Source: Platanthera guangdongensis
Taxonomy: Eukaryota; Streptophyta; Magnoliopsida; Asparagales; Orchidaceae
DNA length: 64,000 bases
Reading direction: 5' to 3'
NCBI GenBank assembly: GCA_039583875.1
Contig: CM077159.1
Coordinates: 642,812 to 706,811, forward strand
Shown here in pieces: positions 1 to 11,276 of this stretch (the stretch's first letter is position 1; every line of letters starts with the position of its first letter). The notes below the pieces were generated by a model. That model ran no database searches. It was not told where the DNA came from and was given only the letters and a program-made list of their open reading frames with translations. The translations under genes were made by a program, and so were the position numbers.

Positions 1-2675
1 TTCTGTCTCTCAAAGTAATGATAGGGCTTAGGAAAGTACTTGCTAGGCTCCACAGCTGTAGGAGGTAGCTTTCCTAACTTAGCCTTCCTTCTATACTGGA
101 CAATGGCTTCCTGCCTAATCTCATGCTTCCTCCATTCTGCTTCTGAGAACCATTTGTTCCTCTCATGTGCATTGTCCTTGGCTGCTTTCCAGGCTGTGAG
201 AATGATGTTCCTAGAAGTAGGGCTCCACTGTTCAAAATCAATTTTTTGCTCAGCTAGTTCCCTGAACTTCTTCTTTGACAGCCTTGTCTCTTCTTATTTG
301 TCCATAGCCTCTTGCATAGCTGCTGTAATAGGTTGAACAACCTTTTCCAGAACAACATTAGGCTTTCCAGTAGTTGGACTATACATTGTGCTTACTTCTG
401 CATGAACCATGTCAAAATCTGGAGGTGGATAGATCACCTGAGCTACTTCCTGTTGCTCACCTCCAAGATATGCACTTTGAATACCTGATTCAGCTACATT
501 ATCATCATCACACAGGGGAGGATAGCCCAGTGTAGCTCTGATGGAGTTAGAAATCCATTTGGCATGGTCAGAGCTAGCTTTGACTAACACCCTCTCCCCC
601 TTTATGACTTCTTGTTCAACATGATCTCTGACATCATCATTCTGGAACCTGATTTGGCTGTCCACGTACCTGATGCCATCCTTAAAGTAAGGTCTAAGCT
701 TGGTAAGTTGTTCAGAAATGACCTTTTGTGAATCTTTGATTGCAGTCTTGACAGCAGCAATTTCATCTTGAAAAGCTTTATCAAATTCAGCCTTGGCAGC
801 AACAGAGGAGGTTGAAGGTTCAGCAGACTTACTCTTCAGTTCAGTGACTATAGCATTATGTGAAGCTGTCAAATTATCATTCATCCTTAATTGATTTTCC
901 AGCACATAGCCCTGCTTCAATGCTATATCATCCACCTTTTCTTTTATCTGTTCTTGATGTTTAGCCAGGAACACCACTGCATTTCCACCCTTGTGGAAGC
1001 ATTCATTCATTTCCTTTTTATTCAGGTTCATCTCAAACCTTATTGACTTGATGTCTTGAGCTAAGTCAAATTGTAAAGACTTGTGGCCTTCATCAATATA
1101 CTTCTCTATGGCCCTCCTGTGCTCATCCAGCTTAACTTGCATTGCTACCATTAATCCACTGTAATCAGTTGATGGAGCTTGTTGGACTAGGGAGTGTTGA
1201 GCAACAGTTTGTAGAGCCTTCTTGTAGCTCTGACTCCTTCTTTTGAATACAAAGAATTGCTTCTTCTTGGCTTGTTCAGTCTCATCTTCCTCAGACTCTG
1301 AAGTACTGGCTATATTCACCCTATCCTTAGGGCTTGATGGTTTTTCAGCTTGCACATCTAGTGCCTTCCCAGTGTCTAGCCTTAAAGGCTCATCCTGAAC
1401 TTCCAAGTTCTCCCCCTCAACAGCAGCACCCTTCTCTTCAGCAGCAGCATTCTTGTCCATATCAAAATCCTCTTGATCTAAATTTAGAAAGAGGTCTTCC
1501 ATTGTGTATTCAGGAGGTGACTGTGCAGGAGATGTACTTGGTTCTTCAACTACTTTATCAGGAACAACATCTGGTTCTTGATTTACTTGCTGAGTTTGCT
1601 GATGGACATCAGACAAATCAGAATCTATTACAGAAAAATCTAAAGTATTGAGGTCAGAAAGTACCTCTTGGATAATGAGTGTAGCTTGCTCACTCTCTAG
1701 TGTAGAGGGTTGTTCTACAGCTGGAGGCTCCCCCTGGCTTGGATCCTTTTGCATGGGGCTAGCTGTAGGCAGCTCCCCCTGGATTTCAGCTGGCTCTTGA
1801 GGAGCAGGAGACTTCTCTGCAGCCACTTCCTCATGACTATCAGGAGTGAAAACAACTAGTTCTTCACTACCTGAACTGCTGGAGGACTCCTGTGTCACAG
1901 GAGCTATCTTCCTCTTCTTCTTAGGAGGTGATTCTTTCTTAGAAACTTGTTTCTTAGGGGTGGACAGTTTCTTTGACAGCACCCTTTCCCACCTTGAGAA
2001 GATCCTCATGTCCATCTTTCTCATGTGGTTGATTTTGCTACCTGCAGCAGTGCTCATGACCTCTGGTATTATACCAGCCAGGTAGAGACTAAGTATCCTG
2101 CCCAGATTGGGCTTCTTCAGACTTTCCTTAACTTTCTCAAACACAACCATTGACCAGTCTGTTTTGAGGTTAAAGATGATTCTGGTCATAACACTGAACA
2201 TGGAGGCTGACACCCTGTCATGCCCTCCAGTCTTACTGAGAATAACTTTCCCCACAATTTCTGACAGGAACTTTCCTTGGGTATTCATTCCTCTCCTGTT
2301 GAATACAGATCCTATCTTCAGCTTAGGATCTAGACCACACCAGTTAAGTGCTTCTCTGGTCTTGGATGTAGTCACTTCCTCTTCTTCTTGAACTTTAGGT
2401 AGCTGAAGTACCTTTCTCAGAGATTTGGGTGAAATCTTGACCTTGGTGCCATGAACTCTTGATTTGATCTTGTAACCTGAGTCATCTACAGAAGCTCCAG
2501 CAAGGAATTCGAGTACTTCCTTCTTCCATATTTTAGTTGGTTCTGAAACCAGATACTCCAATCTAGAATCGGTGACTAGGGTTATCACCGATTTGATTTC
2601 TTGATCGCCATCGTCGAATGCGCCACGAACCAGTTCATAGCCTTCATTGACATTCTCCTCGAGCTTGGGTGCCAT
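1..2675 (-). pseudogene. aORF of copia A: extra ORF after pol, nuclear-type accessory protein of unknown function
   Basis: Open from ATG 2673-2675 to a TAA at 291-293 (793 codons). The homologous reading continues past that stop to the window edge, so the ancestral protein was longer, about 940 residues judging by copia B. Residues 1-230 look globular. About residues 50-95 resemble the plant 'putative plant transposon protein' domain (Pfam PF20167-like) by eye. Near residue 250 is a basic cluster PPKKKRKI, like a classical nuclear localisation signal. It is followed by an acidic Ser/Glu/Pro-rich stretch (265-460), a second basic patch with KRRSQSYKK (about 467-485) and a polar, probably coiled-coil C-terminal third. 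I see no signal peptide or membrane segment, so an envelope role is not supported. The start is chosen because copia B has the same ATG context. Function unknown. Confidence 0.75.
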
Positions 2676-3189
2676 TAGGGTTTGTAGAATTAGTCTTTAG
2701 AAGAGAGAAATGTCGACACAGTAGTTTGGTCTCGAAACTCTGAAAGCGTGTCGACAAACAAAGACAGAATCCTATTTATACCTTTCTGGTTTGAAGACGA
2801 ACAGGCGGGATGGATTACTAAAGATGTGTCGACACTGGCAATAAGTGTCGACACTGACTTATAATGTCTCGACACTCATGTGTCGACACAAGTTTAAGTC
2901 ATCAGATTTTATGTGTCGACACTTGGTTAAGTGTCGACACCACACTACTCGACATGTAGTCGAGACTTTACTTAGAAAATTCTGTATAAAACTTAAGTGT
3001 CGACACTTCATTAAATGTGTCGACACCAACTCGACATGTGTCGACACTAACATTCTGAAGTGTCGACACCAACTTCCTAGATGTGTCGACACCATTTTCC
3101 TGAAGTGTCGACACTTACTATTCTGTGTCGATATAGACTTGTCTATGTGTCGATACCTTTTTACTTAGCCAATTTTTAGTTCTGTAAAC
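2676..3189 (-). promoter_or_regulatory. Putative internal promoter of the copia A aORF with GTGTCGACAC array
   Basis: This stretch separates the RNase H stop from the aORF ATG. Read on the minus strand it holds eleven perfect GTGTCGACAC palindromes (plus-strand starts 2826, 2845, 2880, 2913, 2931, 2997, 3017, 3038, 3060, 3083, 3105) plus degenerate half copies. Downstream is a TATA box, GGTATAAATAGG (2771-2782), about 97 nt before the ATG. A telo-box AAACCCTAA overlaps the ATG. Copia B has the same three elements at matching places. Reading it as a promoter is inference from layout and conservation. Confidence 0.6.
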
Positions 3190-5327
3190 TTAGTCTAAGT
3201 TTATCATACCTAGTTCAATTTTGAACCTATTGAACTTAGCTTCTTCTAAGGGCTTAGTAAACATATCAGCTATCTGATTATCAGTTTTAACATATTCAAG
3301 TGCAATATCATTTCTTTCTACATGCTCCCTAAGAAAGTGATATTTAATCTCAATATGTCTAGTTCTACTATGTGATACAAGATTATTAGCTATTGAAATA
3401 GCACTTGTAGAATCACAGAAAAGTGGAGTTCTACTTACCTGAAATCCATAGTCTTCTAGCTGATGTTGAATCCACAGAAGCTGAGCACAGCAACTTCCTG
3501 CAGCTACATATTCTGACTCAGCTGTGGAGATAGCCACACTGGTTTGATTCTTACTACTCCATGAAATGAGTCTTCCACCTAGGAATTGACAGGATCCAGT
3601 AGTGCTCTTTCTATCTTCTTTGCATCCTGCAAAGTCTGCATCTGAATAGCCTGTTAGATCAAAATCCCCATTCCTAGGGTACCAGAGGCCTAGATATGGA
3701 GTGCCCTTTAAATATCTCAAGATTCTCTTGACTGCAGTCAAGTGAGACTCTTTAGGGCAGGCTTGATACCTGGCACAAACACATGTAGCATACATAATGT
3801 CAGGCCTACTTGCAGTCAAGTATAGTAGGGAGCCAACTATCCCTCTATACAAGGTTTCATCTACAGGTTTCCCTGCATCATCCTTGCTCAGAGACATACT
3901 TGACCCCATAGGAGTCTTCATGGTACTGGATGAATCCATACCATACTTCCTTATGAGTTCTAGGGTGAACTTGGACTGACATATGGATAGACCACTTCCA
4001 GTCTATTTAACTTGGAGACCCAAGAAAAACTTCAGTTCTCCCATACTACTCATCTCAAATTTACTTTGCATAAGCTTTGCAAACTTTTTGCAAAGGCTAC
4101 TTTCAGTAGACCCAAATATAATGTCATCTACATATATTTGGACAAGTATGACTTTGCCTCTTGATTCCCTAAGGAATAGAGTCTTATCTATTTCCCCCCT
4201 TGAGAACTTGTTCTCAATGAGGAAACTAGATAGGGTTTCATACCAAGCCCTAGGTGCTTGTTTTAACCCATACAATGCTTTCCTAAGTCTATAGACATAA
4301 TGAGGTAGAGTTGGATCAATAAAACCTGCAGGCTGCTCCACATAGACTTCTTCTTTCAAATTATCATTTAGGAATGCTGACTTGACATCCATTTGGTATA
4401 CCTTGAATCCTTGATAGGTTGCATAAGCCAAGAACATCCTTATGGCTTCCAGTCTGGCTACTGGAGCAAAGGTTTGATCAAAATCAATACCTTCTTCTTG
4501 CCTATATCCTTTTGCAACCAATCTAGCTTTATTCTTAATGATGACTCCTTGTTCATCTAACTTATTCCTGTAGATCCACTTAGTTCCTATCACATTGTGA
4601 TCTTTAGGTTTAGGAACCAGGTCCCAAACCTTGCACCTCTTGAACTGATTAAGCTCTTCCTGCATTGCTTCAGTCCACTGTGGATCTTGTATAGCTTCTT
4701 CAAATTTCTTTGGTTCTATTTGAGACAGAAAACTTGAATATACTACAGCATTCTGATTTCTGCTCCTTGTCTGAACACCTTGTCTTGGATCTCCAATTAT
4801 CAGCTCTACTGGATGATCTCTTAGATGCCTGTTGGCTGGAGGCATCCTTACTTCTGGTTGAACTTCTTCAGCATCTTCATCAAACTGAGTTCCTTGTACT
4901 TCTTCAGCTCCTTGTACATGTAGTTCTCCCCCTGGACATAAGCCATCTCCTTCTACTTGCTGTCTTGCAGCAGGTACATCTTCTATGGTTAGCTTGTCCA
5001 TCTTCTTAGTAAGACCTGTGGGGCTGCATACATTGCTAGACAACTCATTGTTAATTAGTTGTGTCTCATCAAAAACTACATGCACAGACTCCTCTACAAC
5101 TTGTGTAGTCAAGTTGTAGACTCTATAAGCCTTACTATTATTGCTGTACCCAACAAACACTCCCTCTTGGGACTTGGCAGCAAACTTAGTTAAGTAAGAC
5201 TTTCCATTGTTAAGTATGAAGCATTTGCAACCAAAAATCCTAAAATAGGATAGGTTTGGTTTCCTGCCTTTCACAACTTCATAGGGGGTCTTGTTTAACC
5301 TTTTAGTGATGGTAGCCCTATTTATCA
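3190..5327 (-). pseudogene. pol: Copia A pol, distal part: integrase C-terminus, reverse transcriptase, RNase H
   Basis: This is the 3' part of pol, downstream of the gypsy A insertion. The first residues continue integrase ([28 protein letters not shown]). Reverse transcriptase follows with [43 protein letters not shown] and the catalytic YVDD. RNase H follows with GYSDADFAG, STAESEYVAA, CDSTSAI and HIEIKYHFLREHV. An in-frame TAG at 4000-4002, just after FFLGLQVK, separates RT from RNase H; the frame continues unchanged beyond it. The ORF ends with GMINLD and TAA. No readthrough link to the aORF is visible: the aORF starts 515 nt further on. Confidence 0.92.
5323..5327. repeat. Target-site duplication TATCA (left copy) of gypsy A
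   Basis: TATCA at 5323-5327 directly precedes the gypsy LTR (TGTAACACC) and recurs at 15229-15233 right after its other end (GCGTTACA). Taking one copy plus the element out restores the copia integrase reading CHVINRA, which is also present in copia B. This proves the nesting order. Confidence 0.97.
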
Positions 5328-7832
5328 TGTAACACCCCCTATCCGTCGCATAGCATATAGCAGTAGGTCCGGCCGGGGCCCGACGCCATATACCACAGAC
5401 AGACCGGGTGGTTACTTATGGAAACCATCCAACCAATCTCAACGTCCTACACAGAGCATTCTAGCGGAAGCAGTTTATAAAAGTTGCAAAACAAGAACCC
5501 AGCAATAAGCATGAATGTCCACTAACATGATAATAGGAATGTTATTACAAAATACTCAAAAGTCGGCCTTAAGGCCTTACAAAATGTTTCACTTGTCTTT
5601 TACATGGTTTACAAACCTCGGCTCGCAGGCCGGCCATACATGAATAAAACATAAAACATTTCCACTTGGGCCTTCGAGGGCCAGATTCGCAAAAAGGGCT
5701 TTAGCCCGCTATTGACCGCTTGGTCCAGCTGCACCTGCAAGCAAACAAACCACCGCACGGTGGCAAACAAGGCAACGGTCAGCAATGCTGACCAAATTAT
5801 AACGATCCCGCCCCCAATTCGGGGCGGCGATGCTCCTTTCCTGCATTTCATTAGCATAAGCGAGCAATTTATAACCATAGCCATATCATCACATGCATTG
5901 GCTCGCACGACCACACGCCCCGTGCACTCAGGGCACATTCTCGGTGAACCGGTCGATGTCACGTCAATTAAAGCCATTAACATTCCGGACTCACCACCGC
6001 CACTCAGACGGTCATTCCTATGAGCAATTTGTCTTCATGGTATTGGTCACGTCAATTTAAGCCATTGACCACCGAAGACCCCCATCTATGCCAACGGCGA
6101 GTGCCATGTACCTTTAGGTCTCTCTAACCCGAACGACATAAAGCGGGTACGGCTCCATCTAACCCGTGCTCACATCGCAACGGCAATTTAAGCCATTTGC
6201 GCGGGTCAAACTTTCACCGATTCCCATTCTACCGCAAGACACATAACCCCGTTATGTTCATGTTGGCACTCAGGCCACCAAGTTGGCAAGACCTCGTGTC
6301 CGCCCAGTTTTCCGGGTGCACCTTTGGGTTAGTCCCCAAGGCTCCCTGCTGCAATCTACCGCGTAGAAAACCCGAAAACACCAAATAGCACGGAGTCTTC
6401 TCCGGCCTTATGCAATGCAACATCACCGATCCGAACTACATGTCCGGGTAGGCTTCAACCAAAATGCCTATGTCCGTTCTCGCATACGGACGCTAAACAA
6501 CGGGGACTTCACATATCTACCCGAAGGAACGCCTCCAACTCTCCGCAAACTCGCGAGAGCGGGCTTCCTATGCAAAGAAAAGAGCGACTCATGCTCAAGA
6601 TGAGGATCGTTACCCTTGCGGTCCTCTTTGGCGCCATCGAAAAGTAATCGGATGGAAATCACCGCACTTGCGTTGCCTCCGTGGATCCGGAGTCGGCTTG
6701 CGATTCGGAGCTCCGAAGCTCCTCCAATGGCGGATCTAGCTCCTCTTCTTCTTGCCTTAGCTTTTCTTTCTCCAAGGGTTTGGAGAGATAACAAGTGGAA
6801 AAAGTGAGGGTTTTCTAAGTCAAAACCCGGGTATATCCCTTCAGGAACAACCCCCAGCCATTGGATCCTCAGTCAAAGAAATGAACGGCTTCGATTCGGG
6901 ACTGAAATGCCCAATCTGGGCCGAACACGGCCTGGCACACGCCCGTGTCCAGGGCCGTGTGCCTCATTCGCCGTCAAAATCGAATCACCTGGAACCTCAC
7001 ATGGGTCTCGAACACGCCCGTGTTCGAGCTGACACGCCCGTGTTCCATCTGACACGGCCGTGTAGCTGGCCGTGTACCCCATGATTTTCTCCCGTTTTCA
7101 ACCCGAGCACTGCACGGGTTCTAGGACACGCCCGTGTCCTTGCCCGTGTCACCTTGACACGCCTGGGCTCCAGGCCGTGTACAAGGTCTCGGCACTTCGC
7201 GGCTAAGTGTCGACACGGGTCGACACGCCCTGCGACACGCCCGTGTCGCAGGCCGTGTGCCATGTCTCGACACACTGTCGACACCAAAGTGTCGACTTCG
7301 CGGGACGAGTGTCGACACGGGTTGACACGCCCTGCGACACGCCCGTGTCGCAGGCCGTGTGCCGTGTCTCGACACAACGTCGAAGCACTGTGTCGACTTC
7401 ACGGCTAAGTGTCGACACGGGTCGACACGCCCTGCGACACGCCCGTGTCGCAGGCCGTGTGCCATGTCTCGACACACTGTCGACACCAAAGTGTCGACTT
7501 CGCGGGACGAGTGTCGACACGGGTTGACACGCCCTGCGACACGCCCGTGTCGCAGGCCGTGTGCCGTGTCTCGACACAACGTCGAAGCACTGTGTCGACT
7601 TCACGGCTAAGTGTCGACACGGGTCGACACGCCCTGCGACACGCCCGTGTCGCAGGCCGTGTGCCCAGTCTCGACACAATGTCGAGACCAAAGTGTCGAC
7701 TTCACGCCTTAGTGTCGACACAGGCTTGACACGCCCTGGGACACGCCCGTGTCCCAGGCCGTGTGCCTGCAGCCAGAACTCAAACTGGCCCAAATTATTC
7801 CCCTCTGCTCCTTTGAGTTTCGGGGCGTTACA
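5328..7832 (-). repeat. Gypsy A 3' LTR
   Basis: It starts TGTAACACC and ends GCGTTACA on the plus strand (TGTAACGCC...GGTGTTACA in element sense). It is near-identical to 12723-15228. Its U3 side (high coordinates) holds a tandem array with repeated palindromes, described separately. No true ORF lies inside; long apparent ORFs at 7000-7800 are translations of the array. Confidence 0.97.
6900..7770. repeat. Tandem palindrome array in gypsy A 3' LTR
   Basis: Between about 7200 and 7700, two related units of about 101 bp alternate, giving an exact 202-bp period (7207 and 7409 begin identical stretches). Each unit has GTGTCGACAC, then GACACGCCCGTGTC (a 14-bp near-palindrome), then further TCGACAC half sites. 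The flanks (6900-7190 and 7700-7770) carry dispersed copies of the CACGCCCGTGT motif. The array lies in U3, upstream of the presumed start of transcription. Confidence 0.9.
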
Positions 7833-10800
7833 ACTCTACCCCTCTTAAAAGAATTTCGCCCACGAAATTACATAAAGGGAAAAACATGTACAAACTTAAA
7901 TTTGTACCTGAGCGGAACAACTCCGGATATTCGTCAAGCATCGTCTGCTCTCGCTCCCAAGAGAGCTCCTCACGACCGCAATTGTCCCACCGGACTTTGA
8001 CCATCCTGATCTCTTTATTGCGCAGCCGCTTGACCTCCGAGTCCTCAATCCGCACGGGCTTGACTTTTGTCGTTAGCCCACTATCCACCGGCACTTGATT
8101 GGCCGCGATCACTTGCGTAGGCTCTTGCACCGCCTTCCGAAGCACCGAAATATGGAATACATCATGTAATCCACTTAGCTCCACTGAAAGCTTCAGCCGA
8201 TAGGCCGCTTCTCCTACTCGCTCCAGAACCTCGAACGGTCCAAGGTACCTCGGGCTTAGCTTTTTCAATCGCCGCACCCGCGAGACACCCTTGAACGGCT
8301 TGATCTTCAAGTATACATAATCGCCCACAGCGAACTCCACGTTCCTGTGCTTGGCATTATAGCACTTTGCTTGTCAGTCCTGAGCGATAAGCAACCTCTC
8401 CCGAATGGTTCTCACCAACGAAGTAGCATCCTCCACTTCCGATCGCTTATACAACTTCGACTCGCCCGTTTCTAACCAAGACAATGGCGTGCGACATCGT
8501 CTACCATAAAGGGCCTCGAAGGGCGCCATCTGAATACTTGCTTGGTAGCTGTTGTTGTATGCGAACTCCACCAGATAAAGGTGGTCTTCCCATTGCCTTC
8601 CGAAATCCAAGACACACATGCGAAGCATGTCTTCCATGGTTCTATTGACCCTCTCGGTCTGCCCATCCGTTTGCGGATGGAAGGCTGTGCTAAACTTCAG
8701 CTTTGTTCCCAACATTTGCTGCACCAGCCTCCAATCATTGGACGTGAACCGCCCATCACGGTCACTCACGATGCTGCGGGGCACACCATGAAGCCGTACT
8801 ATATTATCCACATAAAGCTTCGCCAGCTTCTCCACCGGATCATCCTTCCTATGCGGAATAAAATGCGACACCTTTGTTAATCGATCGACCACCACCCAAA
8901 TGGCGTCGTTCTCCTTCTGCGACCTTGGCAAACCATGCACAAAGTCCATAGAGATGTCGTCGAATTTCCACTCCGGAATAGACAAGGACTTAAGAAATCC
9001 TCCCGGCTTTTGGCACTCCGCCTTTACCAAGGCGCAAGTTTGGCACTTCGCTACATATAGCGCCACATCCTTTTTCAAACCCGGCCACCAAAATAGTTTC
9101 TTAACATCACGGTACATCTTCGTGCTCCCCGGGTGAATCGAGTACTTGGTATGGTGCGCCTCGTACAACAACTCCGCCCGTAAACTGCCCACACTTGGGA
9201 CGCACAAACGACCGTCTTTCCACAACAATCCGTCCTCCACAACGAATTGGGAATTTGACCCATCCAGAGCCTCTATCATGAACTGCTTCATATGAGCATC
9301 CATATCCAAAGCCTGCCGAATCCGATCAGCCAGGTCATATTGGACTTCAGTCCAATTCAGCACTGCTTCAGCACTAGATTGTCTATCCACACAAACAATC
9401 TCCAACGCCTCCAGCTCCTGCACCAACCGCTCATCATGCACTGATAGCCAATTCGCTTGAGCTGGGGCTCGGCGACTCAACGCGTCCGCAACCGCATTCC
9501 CTTTGCCAGGCACGTAGTGGATCTTAAAAGTATAGTCCCCCAGGAACTCCATCCACCTACGCTGCCGCATATTCAGATCTTTCTGATCAATCAGGTACTT
9601 TAGGCTCTTGTGATCGGTGTAGATATCAATCTTCACACCGTACAAATAGTGTCTCCACAGCTTCAAGGCAAAAATCACGGCCGCTAACTCCAAGTCATGG
9701 ACCGGATAATTCCTCTCGTGCACTTTTAGCTGTCTCGAGCCATAAGCTATCACGCTTCCGTGCTGCAGTAGCACACAACCCAAACCGCTGCCTGAAGCAT
9801 CGCTATATATCTCATAGCCTTCGGTTCCAACCGGCGAACTCAGCACAGGCGCCGTGGTCAACCGACACTTCAATTCCTCAAAAGCTCGCGCGCACTCCGG
9901 CGTCCAAACGAACTTATGCTCCTTCCTCGTCAAAGTAGTGAGAGGTAGCGCTATCCGCGAGAAGTTCTCTACGAAGCGCCTATAATAACCGGCAAGCCCC
10001 AAAAAGCTCCGGACATCTGCTACCGTAGCAAGCTCAGGCCACTCCCGTATCGCAACAATCTTCGCCGGATCCACAGCAATACCCTCTCCACTCACTATAT
10101 GCCCGAGGAACGCCACTGAGGATAGCCAAAACTCGCACTTTGAGAACTTGGCATACAACTGGTTTCTCCTGAGTGTCTCCAACACCAAATGGAGATGCTT
10201 GAAGTGATCTTCCTCAGTTTGCGAGTACACCAAAATATCGTCGATGAATACGATCACGAAATGGTCTAGGTACTCCCTGAACGTCCTGTTCATCAAATCC
10301 ATAAATACTGACGGCGCATTAGTCAGCCCAAACGGCATGACCGTAAACTCATAATGCCCGTATCTCGTACTAAACGCTGTCTTCGGGATATCACTCTCCC
10401 TTATCCGCAGCTGATAGTACCCAGACTTGAGATCTAACTTCGAGTACACCGTCGACCCGACTAACTGATCAAAGAGATCATCAATCCGGGGGATCGGGTA
10501 CTTGTTCTTCTCAGTCAGCTTGTTTAGCTCCCGATAATCAATACACAACCTCAAGCTTCCGTCCTTCTTCTTAACAAAGAGGACCGGTGCGCTCCAAGGC
10601 GAAGAACTCGGGCGCACATACCCTTGCTCCAACAACTCTTGCAGTTGAACTTTCAGCTCCGCCATTTCCTTAGGCGCTAGCCGATACGGAGATCGTGATA
10701 CAGGCTTTGCACCTGGCACTAGCTCGATCGTAAAATCTATCTCCCGCTGAGGCGGGGCTCCAGGAAGATCTGCGGGGAACACATCAGGGTATTCCGATAC

Positions 10801-11276
10801 CACCGAAATACAATCCATCGCGGGCTTCGGCTTTGCAACCTCCACTAGTGTAAAGAACAGCTCTGCTCCGGCACGAACCGCCTTCACCACCTGAAGAGCA
10901 GACATCAACGTCTTGCTCGACCCCTTTAAGCCCGTAAAAGTCGTCTCACGACTTGCTCCCAGCTTTACTTCCTTGCTACCGCAATCTATATGGGCCTGCT
11001 GCTCCGAGAGCCAGTCCATTCCAAATATGACGTCGAACTCCACCAACGGAAGTAAGGACGCCCGCAGGTCAAACTCCTGCTCTCCAATACGAGTCTTAAC
11101 CTCGCAGATCCTATCCGCTCGCATCGAACACCCATTTGGCAACAACACATCCAACTTATCCTTCGCCATCGAAGAAGGGACTCCGATGCGTAATATAAAT
11201 CCTTCGGACAAGAAGGAGTGTGAAGCTCCCGTATCAAAGAGTGCTCGTGCCGGATTTTCACAAATCAACACAAATC
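7828..11276 (-). pseudogene. pol: Gypsy A pol: protease, RT, RNase H, integrase, chromodomain
   Basis: Starting at the putative 3' exon (11276), the product reads [14 protein letters not shown], then the protease motif DTGASHSF. The RT has [12 protein letters not shown] and FIDDILVYS (about residue 355 of the open frame). RNase H has [18 protein letters not shown] and VADALSRR. The integrase has an HHCC finger ([11 protein letters not shown], then CQTC) and a D,D(36)E core ([29 protein letters not shown]). The GPY/F module is LSPRYLGPFEVLE. The tail (EDSEVKRLRNKEIRMVKVRW, ELSWERE) is a degenerate chromodomain. One in-frame TGA at about 8371-8373 (CGG in gypsy B) lies between integrase core and GPY/F. 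No ATG precedes the protease in this frame, so pol needs fusion to gag. Confidence 0.94.
7833..7850 (-). other. Polypurine tract of gypsy A
   Basis: On the minus strand the bases before the 3' LTR read CTTTTAAGAGGGGTAGAGT, a purine run directly abutting TGTAACGCC. This is the plus-strand primer of reverse transcription. Confidence 0.85.

Noticed and set aside
1334..1651. Plus-strand ORFs opposite the aORF and pol genes
   Set aside because: Shadows of the minus-strand coding sequence without domains or conserved starts.
294..2675. Envelope gene or endogenous virus glycoprotein in the aORF position
   Set aside because: No signal peptide, no membrane span, no cysteine-rich ectodomain. Nuclear-type basic clusters point elsewhere.
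5700..6600. tRNA or rRNA gene in the conserved GC-rich middle of the gypsy LTR (CACCGCACGGTGG hairpin)
   Set aside because: No cloverleaf or rRNA match by eye; it recurs in every LTR of the family and is LTR body.
7203..7793. Open frames of 100-196 codons rich in RHGRVAGRV / CRHTVDT words on both strands
   Set aside because: They are translations of the 101-bp palindrome units, open in several frames at once because the unit lacks stops. There is no start context or homology.
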